Assembly (NCBI GenBank): GCA_020796225.1
Contig: CM036754.1
Coordinates: 41,887,779 to 41,951,778 of the forward strand
DNA: 64,000 nt
DNA from: Arion vulgaris
Taxonomy: Eukaryota; Mollusca; Gastropoda; Stylommatophora; Arionidae
Reading direction: 5' to 3'
The translations under genes were made by a program, and so were the position numbers. The first letter of the stretch is position 1, and each line of letters begins with the position of its first letter. The notes under the pieces are model-generated. The model saw only the letters and a program-made list of their open reading frames with translations. It ran no database searches and was not told the origin of the DNA. Positions 1 to 11,000 of the stretch are shown here, in pieces.

Positions 1-1378
1 AGATAATAATTATAATCAATGTATCTTTGCAAATGCATGATCCATTGATATTAAAATTCTATTGGTACTGTATTCTATTATATTTCTCCTGTACGCCTAC
101 GGTTATATTACATTAACTCATCATAAAATTCATTGGGCCTGCAAGCATTTACTTAAAGTTTCTCCTCACTCGAGTCACACTCTCACTCTGACTCAGTCAC
201 TGCTCTATCCTGGACAACTTGTTCAATTTCTTCTATGAAAATCAAACCTGTAGGATATCGTTTATTTCTTGAGTCAGATGCATCCCACTTACTTTAACTC
301 TTCAAGTTAGGCGTGCTAAAACCGCCTTATTAGCACTGTTTTTTGAGGAACAAATTTAAGGCTAAGTGTCATACACAATTTGTTTTAAACTTTCTTTACA
401 TCAACAGCAGAACAAACTGCATGCACAAGTTCACAGCAATAAGAAGATCTATACAAACACCCACTTGCTGTATTTGAATTTTTAAAATACACTTAAAGCA
501 TTAAATGTATTTAGGAAGTTAAAACAAGTGGTTAGAATCATATGGTCCGTGAAGTGGCTTTTCGTAAAATGGGAACTAACTTTATGGTCTGTCAGGTGGC
601 GTTTCGTATTGTAAGAGTTAATGATTATGATTATTTGTCATCGTTTCATCTCATGTTTCTATGAGAACTGTGAGTTGTTTCTAACAACTGCACTTATTTT
701 CTAGTGTTTTCTCTGGTACCCAATTGAGGCTGTGTCAACTTGACAGTCGTTTACCTTTATATTATCTTTACATAACTTACATGCCCTGGGCATGCAATAG
801 TTCACAGCAATAAGAGAGCAGACATGCTTGTAACGAAAGCATTGTTGGGGAATTTAGGATGGATATTCTTTGGTTTCTTGGTAACCTACTGCTGGATGAG
901 GACACTAAAATTGATGCTGAATCTATCCAGGGATTTAAAGAGTTTGGAATTACACATTGTGCAAGTAGAGCTGGATGCATGAGGGGAAGAGAGAGGAGTG
1001 TGTTTAACTATGTGGCTTTGGGTTTGACGCTTTTTATCAGGAGCCACACTAAAGGGCGTGTTTTATTCTAAAAACAAATGGCTTGTAAAAATATGGCTTT
1101 TGCCCTGGTCTACTAAGAGTTAACCAGCGAGCCACAGGAATCATCAGTATTCATACCCTTCAACATCTGTTGGGGGATACTGAGCACCTATGGGTCTGCC
1201 CGGAGTGCTATGAACTCAGTTCAATAACCAATACATAATTTGATGTGACCAGTAACTATTGCTATCACAAATTTTATATCTACTTTTTTAGTGATAGAAT
1301 TTATCTCTTAACTGTACTTATAATTGTGATGTTTTAATTTGTCGTATATTATTTAGTTTTCCTTATTTTTGTTTTTAG
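1..1378. other. Upstream non-coding region with old repeats
   Basis: No credible exon is visible before 1379. Positions 135-310 resemble the 3' end of the LINE seen on the - strand at 49915-50377, sharing the text about tcctgg acaact...caat and gcatccca. Positions 780-1235 match the SINE F family described separately. The remainder is AT-rich and I recognise nothing in it. Confidence 0.4.
780..1235 (-). mobile_element. SINE F copy (tRNA-derived, degenerate)
   Basis: This stretch aligns by eye with 17255-17565 (same orientation) and in reverse with 26195-26545 and 49660-49870. Shared blocks are ggatttaaagagtttggaat, aaccagcgagccacaggaa and catacccttcaacatctg. Read on the - strand it contains ctgtggctcgctggttaa, which resembles a tRNA A box. 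The family is therefore probably a tRNA-derived SINE, though the B box is poorly preserved. Confidence 0.5.
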
Positions 1379-1551
1379 TATGTTAGTAGATAATACTAAC
1401 CAAGCTATGATGGAGGGTGGCAGAATACAGATGTGCTCTGAAGCAGGACATGAGCATGGAAAATTTGCTGTTGGTGTTGGACACTCAGCATACCCTCATG
1501 GCAGGATTTCAAAGTTTTCCCACATTTTGGAAATGGGTTACAAAGGGGATG
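1379..1551 (+). CDS. Probable 5' coding exon of the kinase gene
   Basis: An acceptor (tttgtttttag) precedes 1379 and a strong donor GTAAGT follows 1551. The frame with ATG at 1380 is open across the exon and gives residues such as EAGHEHGKFAVGVGHSAYPH and ILEMGYKGD. The exon ends after one base of a codon, which is exactly the phase needed by the acceptor at 4841. Using ATG 1380 would lengthen the kinase protein by 59 residues, to 780. I do not recognise a domain here. Alternatives are an exon of another isoform, or one joined through an exon I missed. Confidence 0.45.
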
Positions 1552-2514
1552 GTAAGTAGTATTATTTTTTTTAATTTTCTTTTTTCTACTTCTGAATACT
1601 TTCAGAAATATTAATATAAATTTATTATTTTAAATATTTGTATGAAAAGCAGTTAGCCGTTTCCATGAATATTGCTGGTGTCCGCCATGTTCAGCACTTC
1701 TACTGCATACCTAGTCTACCTAGCATACATGGTGGAAAGGCAGGCAGGTCGTTAAGACCTTGGATTTGGTTGTTGGTGCATATTCCCTCATGTTTGAATT
1801 TGTAGGACCCAGCTACTCAGTTGAGAGCTTGGTGTGACACTGGGAGCTGTGAATTTAATTCAAAATGCATTATTTGTGTACGGTGGTTGTGTAAACTGCT
1901 TATTCAGAAAATTATCTGATGGCTAGTCATTGGAGATCTGACTGCTGCCATAGACAGTAATGTTTTTACATCTGCTTCCTGCAGCGGGAATTGCAAATCC
2001 GAGTAACGGATGTGGAAAGTAATGAGGAAATCAGTCAGAATTGCCATATTAGATGCCATAACCCAGATCAATACTTGAAGATCTAAACAAGTACCTCTGA
2101 AATTGGAGAAGACACGCCTGTATGACTGGGGACACTAATAACAAGGAAAACAGGTCTTCACGCAAAAATCAGCCAGAAACACCATACCAGGCACCCTGAC
2201 TTGCCTGAATTCATAGCGGACGAACACAGAAGAAGGCATCATGACTACATCGGAATACATAGCTGGTGAACGTAAATAAAAAAACCAACATAGCTGCCCC
2301 TCCCCCATTTAAGACAGATCATGTCAGCCCTAATAGTTGTGGATACCCAGTAATGGGACATAGTATGATCATCATACAGTTGATCAAAATTCTCAAATAT
2401 CTTACATATAATGGGACTACCACTGTTGCTCATCTTTATTTAACCATTAGAACCCGTGATCGGGGTCAAAGGCGCATGGAGACAACATTGCGCCAGGATT
2501 AGTGCCCAGCTGCT

Positions 2515-3600
2515 TTTCTATTCTTTAAGTGCTTTATGACCTTCCTTATTTCTATCTGAGTCTATTGAGTATAATCCTGTTTAGTATTTTGCCTGGCACT
2601 GATAATAGCATTATCCCTCTATAGTTTGTACATTCATGCATGTCTCCTTGCTTTTAGTTTGACCAAGTGACCTTCTTTCCACTCTACTGGTATCTCTTTT
2701 CTCTCTCATATCTTACCTAATAATTTGTATAGTAACTCTGCTGAGATATCTTTATCTGCCTTGATGGCTTCTGCTGGAATGCTGTCTGGTCCAGCTGCTT
2801 TTCTATCCTTTAAGTGTTTTATGGCCTTCATTATTTTTTCTTTACTTGGTCTTTCACAGTTAATTTGTAGCTCCTCTTCTGCTGGCTCTATTTCCAGTGG
2901 AACCTATAGTTTTTGTAGTTCTTATTAGTATTAAGTAGTTCTTCAAAATGTTCTTTCCATCTCTTCATTTGTTCTTTAGTGTTGCTAATTACTTTGCCTC
3001 TCTTGTCTTTTATAAAGCCACTTTATTGTTTGTATTTTCCTGTTACCTTCCTTGTGATATTATACAGGTCCCTCGTATTTCCTTTTTCTGCTGCTTCACC
3101 TGCCAACTCATCTATATATTTTATTAGTATCCTTTCTTATGTTTTGTTTAACCTTTTTGTTGACTTACCCATATACCGTGTAGGCTTTAGTTTTGCATCT
3201 GTTTAGATCAGCTTTCCTGTTTTTTCTTTCTTTGATCAGATTAAGGGTATCTGTTGTTAGCCAATCTTTGTTTTTCCGCTCATTATCTCCCAAACCTCTG
3301 AGCATGTATCCTTCCATATATCTTTTATCTGTTGCCAATGTTCCTCAGTGCTCATATCGTCGATCAGCTGTTCAAGTGTTTGGTACTTGTTTGATACCGT
3401 GACTGCAAATGTCTCTTACTTCCTGGTTCTTAAGCTCTTCTACTTTGAACTGTTTTCTATAATTTTGGTTTGTTGAATATCTTTTAAGTTTCATCCTTAT
3501 TTTACTTAGCAGGAGGTGGTGATCCGATGCCACGTCTGCTCCTCAGTACACTTTAATGTCTTGTAGTGATGTTCTGTAGTTTAGTATTTTGCAAATATAT
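2515..3600 (-). mobile_element. LINE reverse-transcriptase fragment, decayed
   Basis: Read on the - strand, several frames give typical non-LTR retrotransposon RT text: SKAAGPDSIPAEAIKAD-like and PVEWKEGHLVKL-like segments near 2640-2830, and a linker near 3480-3560 resembling VASDHHLLLSKIRMKLKR, which joins the endonuclease to the RT. Frameshifts and stops break it throughout, and both ends are missing. It lies in the putative first intron of the kinase gene. Confidence 0.75.
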
Positions 3601-3673
3601 AATAAACAGGAATAACAGAGATGATGGGTTAAGTCAATAACAAATTATAGAGCACTTAATTTTGCTAAATTAT

Positions 3674-3926
3674 CCACCTGTGTGTTGCCAGGGCCCACAA
3701 GGGAAGGAAAGAATAGTAATACTGCAACCTACAAGGCATGTTGTAAGAGGCGACTGTGGTAGGGCCTAAGGAACCTACCCTGGTAAATAAAAAGTGTTGC
3801 AGAAATCAGATGTGCTGGCCTACTTGTAGGTGCATAACTGGCACAACGTACAATCGCTCTTAGGCTCAGATCCCATATAAATCATAGAGTGGTGAACAAG
3901 TGGTCAATATGGAATGTTCGAAGAAG
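3674..3926 (+). mobile_element. SINE D copy
   Basis: About 250 bp with the family's landmarks in order: ttgccagggcccacaaggg, acctacaaggcatgttgtaa, the gaggcgact block, a segment gctggcctacttgtaggtgc, and a tail ending in ttcgaagaag. Near-identical order is found at 8205, 11090, 16228, 22613, 29190, 37867 and 58093. Imperfect flanking repeats gctaaattat and gctaaaatat may be a target-site duplication. Confidence 0.8.
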
Positions 3927-3984
3927 CTAAAATATAGTGTTTTTTAATATCACTATGTGCTGTTTTTACTGAGGGGATGATGTT

Positions 3985-4020
3985 TTTATGGTACAGGTGA
4001 CCAGGGCTCAAAGAGTTAAA
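3985..4020 (-). mobile_element. Possible piggyBac-like element end
   Basis: On the - strand this reads ttaactctttgagccctgg followed by text similar to the left end of the TTAA-flanked element at 23992-24684. Only one end is convincing, so this may be a truncated relative. Confidence 0.3.
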
Positions 4021-4154
4021 TTTCTGAGTATGAGAAACAGAAGAATAAGAATTACATGCCCCTTTTGTGTATTTTATCTGTACATAGTTTATATTCTTAT
4101 AACACTTATAACCAAACACTTTTAGCTATGCCATCAATAATATTTGCAAGGAAA

Positions 4155-4310
4155 ATGATAAAGATGACATCCTAAACAGACCTGGAGACTAAGTCTTCTT
4201 AAAGAACTGAAATGTGTTTGACTATCCTGGGAGACCATAAAGAAAAAAGCCAGATACCGGGAAAAGTGGCAAACAACTGTTGAAGCTCTATGAAGAGCGG
4301 AGAGGAACAA
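4155..4310 (+). mobile_element. LINE 3'-end remnant
   Basis: The segment with acatcctaaacagacctgga, aagtcttcttaaagaactga and tgactatcctgggag also occurs at 9175-9265. The pair represents the conserved C-terminal and 3' end of one LINE family. No frame is open. Confidence 0.5.
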
Positions 4311-4435
4311 GTCAAGTCATCAGTAATATTTAATAGAACTTTGGCCATTCATAGGATACTTTGTATGCTATTAGTAATATTTGAAACCCAGGTTTGATTC
4401 TAAAAAAAGTTTTCTGTCTTTAATATTTTTTTTTT

Positions 4436-4749
4436 TTAACTCTTTCCACGCTTTAAGCCGCACACTGCGCCATGGCGGAAGTCCGTTGCATCCTTTAAGC
4501 CGCACACTGCGCCATAGAGTTGCTTCCCTTATAAGAAGTCTTTCTAGTTTTACTTCTTCTGTTTTACTTATACTACTTTTTAACCTTGTTATTCTGTTAG
4601 GTTGTCCAGTTTACTTCAATTTAGTATATAATAATATACATATGTTTATTTATTGATAAGTAGTTGGGATCGTAATTTTTTTTTTTTTTTACTTTCCTTG
4701 AATTAACTGCTTAAAAATTGAGGAAATAAATGGGCGTGGAAAGAGTTAA
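4436..4749. mobile_element. TTAA-flanked MITE, about 306 bp (copy 1)
   Basis: The core 4440-4745 is bounded by TTAA on both sides (4436-4439, 4746-4749) and has terminal inverted repeats ctctttccacgc / gcgtggaaagag. A second copy lies in the opposite orientation at 28684-28985. TTAA targets are the hallmark of piggyBac-type transposition, but no transposase is encoded. Inside, ttaagccgcacactgcgcca occurs twice (about 4454 and 4496), as a direct duplication. It sits 91 bp upstream of the exon at 4841. Confidence 0.8.
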
Positions 4750-4840
4750 ACTACCAAAGTAAATACGAAAAAAAAGTGTATTGTTTATTCTTGTTTGTGA
4801 CGTATTCTTCAACATTCTTATACTTTGTCACATTTTTCAG

Positions 4841-5005
4841 TGGATATGACTGAAGACCATAGTATGGACTGCTCTGAAAATAATAATATGGATGTTTCGA
4901 TTTCAAGAGCCAAATTGACAAGCGAGAACTTGAGGCTTAAGCAGCAATTGGATAAAGTAGAAGTGGGAATACCAATGATAAATCAGAATATGGCATTGGA
5001 AAATG
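4841..5005 (+). CDS. Kinase gene exon: N-terminal acidic segment
   Basis: The acceptor cattttt-cag precedes 4841 and donor GTATTT follows 5005. It encodes MTEDHSMDCSENNNMDVSIS, then a short Leu/Lys/Glu-rich stretch (SENLRLKQQLDKVEVG) that could be a brief coiled coil. The first in-frame ATG is at 4846. The presence of an acceptor means an upstream exon, coding or not, must exist. Confidence 0.75.
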
Positions 5006-8000
5006 GTATTTATTCACATTTTTTCTTTCTTTATTGTGTTCATTGTGTTATTGTTTACATAACTGCCATCATAGCATTTTGGGTAGACTCATAGGTGCTC
5101 AGTCTTATCCAGCAGACATTACAGAATATGGACTGATCTTTATTTGCATGTTTCCTTGCTCCATGTGCTGGAGGACCAGACAACAGAGCACAAACTCTGT
5201 AACACCGGCTGAAGCTTTGTTAATTGTGTTATGTCATATAATAGCACCTTGAAAGATAAGATTATCGCAAACTTCCGTTACTCTAAACAATGAGGCAATC
5301 TTCTTTCGCTAATTTTGGGTCGTCTCATAGGGTCAGGACAAGAAGAGATTGATAAAATGGCCTATTTGGTGTGTGATGTCTTTCACTGCTTGTTTTTTTT
5401 CTGCGGTATTACGCCGATAATCGCAACCCAATTGAGGTGTGACAAGCTTGATGGGGAGAAACGACTGGTTGGCTGATAGAAATATCGCACAATACGCTTA
5501 AAGTGTCTCTAAAATGCTTTGATATAAACACCACATACTAGGATTCCCTTGCGCATGATCTTTAAATGGGATGTTGCAACAACGCAAAAGGAATTCGCTT
5601 AACTGAGAATCGTCTTACTGCTGAGGCATAGAGAAAACGAGCTGTGCAAAAAGACGGAACACACAACACCCACATGTCCAACCCTGACCGTTGGTATTTA
5701 ATTGTGTTTCATGATTGAACTCTAGCCACCTCTGCATGCACTGGAGACGTGCAATGACACATCTGAGTCTGTTGTCATCATAGCTTGCGATGTATGGTTA
5801 GTATAATCCGAACCCGTAATTTGGGTAAACTTTTCCTATATTTCGTGTAGGTCACAGTGTTACTATTATTACTTATAATATTATTATTATTCTTCAATTC
5901 AGTTGCTAACAACTTTTGTTTTATAACAACTGTAAGATGTATTCCTGCCCGAATGGTTACCAGGACCCAAATTATGGGTGTAAACAATAGAACCACTGTT
6001 ACCTGTCATGCATGTCGTAAGAGGCAACTAAGGAGGTTGGGCTTGGGGATAGCTACTGAAACTGCAACCAAAAAAATTCATAGCTCACTACCTGAGGAAG
6101 AAGAAAGACCCGCAAGGAGGGCTCATGAAGTGACCAGGATTGACATCTGGAATGTCTGAAACAATGTCACACTATGTTTGAAACTGAGAAGAGCACAGGA
6201 AACATAACTTATGAAACCCCCTGACAACATCACGAGACAGGCTCTCGATGAAATCCCCAGGGCAATAAAGATAAAGGAAGACCCAGAAACACCTGGAGAC
6301 GGAATGCAAGAAATGTAGAGAGATCTGGAAAAGATGGCCTTGCATAGGCGGACTTAGAAGGCCTTGGTTGCGGCCCTATGCCTATCTAGGGGTGAAGAAG
6401 AAGATGTATTTGATATTAGCTAATAAATTGTTTGTTGTTTTTAAATTTGAAAAAAAAGTGTAATATGCAACATTTTTTCATCCATATCTCTTATTAGACA
6501 TAGATAAAAGACGTGCTTCTAAGAAGGTGTTCAAAGTTGAGGAGATCAAAGAAGAGAGCATTCCAATTCAGGATCATTTGATGGGTTTTCTACATAAGAA
6601 GCGTCCACAAAAGCGTGCAATGTCACTTACAGAAGATGAGCAGAATTTTTCTTGTACCTTGTAAGTTCCCATGACGATGTTATGAAAGTTGAGGAGTTAA
6701 TTTTAACCAAAGATTTTTTGGTTGAAAAGATAGGTCTTTGGGAACATTGAAAGAAAAATCTACATACCTTTATGGAGAAATCTGAAGCCATTGAAAATAT
6801 TGAAAGAAAATTCTACATACCTTTATGAGGAAATATAGGGCCATTGGAAAAAACTGAAGGAAAGATCTACAGGCCTTTAAAGAGAAATCAGGGGCCATTG
6901 GAAAGAAAGATCTATATACCTTTAAGGAGAAATCTTGGCAATATATCAGTTACGAAGTCAATATATAATATTAAATAATCACCTGCATGACAGAATCCCA
7001 CTGCAGCACAGTCGTGAAATTCTGAAACACCATCTTTGTGAATACCCAGCACTCAATGTAGGTACATTCTTCTTGTCTTTCTGTAACCAGATAAATGGAA
7101 CACATTCTGTCCAGAGTTGTTAGTTATGATAAGTTTGTTTCTTGCTCTTGTCTCTATCTTATTTATTTCCATTGGAGCATAGGCCTACAACTTATCACTA
7201 AGATTTATATATTAACTTTTTAAATTAAGCTTTTCTGATCTGATGGAACTTGAGAGCTGCAGTAGTGTAGTTGTTAGGGAACTCGCTTCTTATGCGTTGT
7301 ATGGTCCAGGTTCAATTCCACAGTGGGCATGGTATAGTTTTCCGACAGTAGCAGCTCTCAGGTCGACCCAGCCTCCATTGGGTACTAGGAATTGCATTGA
7401 GAAGTAAAGGTGGCTGGCTTAGTATTGACCACATCACCCACCATGTCTTGACGGTTTTTAAAAAAAAATATGTGCCAAACATTGTATTCCCCAATATACC
7501 TTGAGATCTGTAAATGAGTTCCTTTACCTTTTTATTTTACTTACTAATGAATGAGGTCAAGACACAGAGAAAGCTTATCATTAATATAAGAAAGAGGCAG
7601 TCATCATTTTTCGGGCATGTGATGAGGAGGTGAGGTTTAGAACACATTGTAACAACCGGTAAAATCGAGGAGAGACGAGACAAAGAGACAACATTTTGGA
7701 TAGCCTGACTTCATGGCACACTAAAGCGTCAACATCTGAGATAATAGCAAACACCAGAGACAGATTTGTGGAGATCCATGATCGCCTACGCCTGCCGGCA
7801 CAGCACCTGATGATGATACTAATGGAACTTAGTTCTGAAATTGTTTCTAACACTATGTAATTCATTGAAGTTTTTGTAACAGAACCATTTATATATATAT
7901 TATTGTTAGCCATAACAGAATTCCTGATAACCTTAGAGATATATTTTCCAGTAGGACATACATTTATACAGATTGACTACTTATAGAAATCTATAAAAAA

Positions 8001-11000
8001 GGAAACTTCCACTTTATAGTACTATAAAATGTAGGATCAAGCTGAGCACAGAAAAGAACACAATTTAAGTAGGCTGAAATGCTCCTGTTCCTTACATTAA
8101 ATTGATAAATTAAATAAAATTTAAACCAATTTTCACTTTTAAAATTACGCAGTGAACCCTCGCTATTACGATGTAGTTTGTGCTTCTTCTTTGAACCTTT
8201 CATATCGACCACTTGTTAGCACTCTTTGTGATTTGTTTGTGATCGGGCCTAAGAGCGATTGCACGTTGTGGCAGTTATACGCCTTCAAGTAGGCCAGCAC
8301 ATCTGATTTCTGCGACACTATTTATTTACTAGGGCTGCTTCCCTAGTTCCTACCTTAGTCACCTCTTACAACATGTCTTGTAGGTCACAGTGTTACCATT
8401 CTTTGCTCCCTTCGGACCCGGCAACACACGGGCAATAGTTTGTGTAATGTTGCAGAGATCTTCCTGTGTAAGAAAGTAATCAGAGCCTATATGGTTTTTG
8501 ACCAAAGTGCAATTTTGATAGTTCTGTCAATCAATCAATGTTGTGTTAATAGTGTCTAATCCATTTGTACATTTTGCTACATATTTCAATTTTTATTTTT
8601 GTGTGTTTGCCCAGGAATCCCATTATACTGAAGGATACATCTGACCTTATTCGGAAGATCAAGAAGGGTACAGCATCAACATTAACTGCCTGTTTTTCCT
8701 ACAGTCCACGAGTGAGTACATAAGTTTAAAATGTGTTTATTTTGTTCTGCTAGGATTCATTCATGATTTACTATCAATCTAAGTCCTTTTCATGTTATAG
8801 TTGGCATAAATAACATTCACAGGGGATCCCCATTTGTGCAGGTCTGCTGTTGATTTTCTATACATGATATCCCATTTCTATTAAAATAAAAAGGGTTATT
8901 CAGCTCAAATGTGAAATCTGTCTTGTATGGTTCGGAAATGTGACGAGTCATCAAGTTAAATGCAAAGATGGTTCAGACCTTTATCAACAAAAGTCTTTGA
9001 TGCATTTTCAGATGGTAGGACAGAGTGGCAGACACAAACCTGTGGATAAGGGTAGGAACCGATGGTGATCAGGTTAAGAGAAGAAAATGGTGATTGGTCG
9101 GGCATACTCTGCTGAAGACACTGGCGAGTGTCAGTAGATAAGCACTTGAGGGAAACCTGCAATGAAAACAGAAAAGGAGGCATCCTAAACTGACCTGAAT
9201 ACAAAGTCTTCTTGAGGAGCTGAATAGTGACTATCCTGGGAAGCATTAAAGAAAATATTCAGAGACTAAGAAAAGTAATACTCAGAGGTACTTGTAATTT
9301 AGAACTCCAAGTAAAGGATTAGGGTTTCCTGTAGTCCAACCTGGCCTCAAACCACGGAATTTCTGTGGGACATCACTAGCACTGCTTGTTATCAACTTTT
9401 GATATCGACAACCCCGGAAGTGAGCCTTTACTGTTGGAAAATGAAAAACTGGTATCAGAATTTGAAACTTGCACAGTGCTATTATTAGATTTTGAAGAAA
9501 AAACTGCTTTGTTATAGATACATACTGTGATGCTATACATGTTCTCATCTCACAAGCTATTTATAGCACTAGAAGAAGACTAGAGTTACTCTTGTTGATA
9601 GTTACTACCTGTACAGCTTGTTAGATATATTTCTGTTTGAATTTTTATGTGTGTTTGTATTATTTGCCTTTCAAATACATTGAATGTGTTTGTGTTTTTA
9701 TTGGGCAACAGTTTTCTGACATTTCCAAACTGGAGGCTATGCCAGAAGAAAAGATAACTAGTGGGACCTTCGGAGTTGTTGTGAAGGTCAGGGATACTCA
9801 GACTAGGGAAATTCTCATACAGAAAAAGGTAAAAGGAGAAGAACAGTTTATGTGACTTGTACGGAAGAAAAGTTTATGTGACTTGTATGAAAGAAAAGTT
9901 TATGTGACTTGTATGAAAGAAAAGTTTGTGTCAGTGTGACTTGAGAAGAAAGTTTGTGAGTGGACTAGTACGGAAGAAAAGTTTGTGTGGGTGTGACTGT
10001 ACGAAAGAAAAGTTTGTGTGACTTGCATGAAAGAAAAGTTTGTGTGAGGTGTGACTTGCACAAAAGAGTAGTCAGACAAAGTAAGACAGGATCAGTAGTA
10101 GAGTGAACTGTCTGTATGGTTGTTGTGTGATATAAGATGTATGCAAGTGATGATGTTGTTTATACCGATGTGTCTGTGCATCAAGGTAAGAAGTAGTAAG
10201 ACTGCAGACTGGGGTCTCTTGGCTAGCGCTCATGGTAGGGTTGTTGCAGAGCGAAGCGGAACATATGGGACAACTGCTTCCAGTATGAGGATGAAAGTTG
10301 AGGCTGTTACTGCTGCGCTCCAGTGCCCCTATGTAACTCCTATTATTGGGGCTGTTGTTATATCTGACCCTCAGTTGATGTTTGGAAGAGCTAAAATAGC
10401 AGGTTGCGGTATGAGTGGATGTCGCTACTGAGTTTTTGATGTATATATATATATATCTTATGTTGAAATAGCATGCCCCGGCTCAAAGCAGCTTTAATCT
10501 TCTACATAACAAGCACATACAAAAGAGATAAAACTCAAATACAATATGTCAAGTTGTTACAAAAACTAGAATCAGGTTCTGATATTTGAGAGCCCTCTGG
10601 GAAAATGGGGTATAAGTCTTTTAAGATGTGTGGATACAAGATGGAGTGAAGTTGGATATACTATACTTTATCCATGGTGAATATTTTATTGTTTTCATCA
10701 CTCTAGATTCTTCTTTTGTCGTCACACTGTTACCAGATTGTTGTCCGTTGCCATGGTTTTTTGTTTATCGCTGTTCTAGTGGCTTCGGTGATTGTTTATT
10801 TGTGCTTTTTGACAGAATTCTGCTATCCATCTATCCATTTTTCGGGTCTTCCCTAGCCTTCTTTCCTAATGTTCCTGATGCCACACTAGATAATCATTCA
10901 TAAATCACTCCTTGTAATTTTGACTGAAAAGTATAAGTATGTTGTAGTGTGGTTTGATTGATTTCTCTCTCTCTCTCTAACCTGTGACGCTCCTGGCTAT

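Noticed and set aside
7581..7913. 110-codon - strand frame
   Set aside because: The reverse strand of a + strand LINE 3' end.
10120..10431. 103-codon open frame in a kinase intron
   Set aside because: Matches the RNase H domain start of a LINE, with another copy at 17.0 kb.
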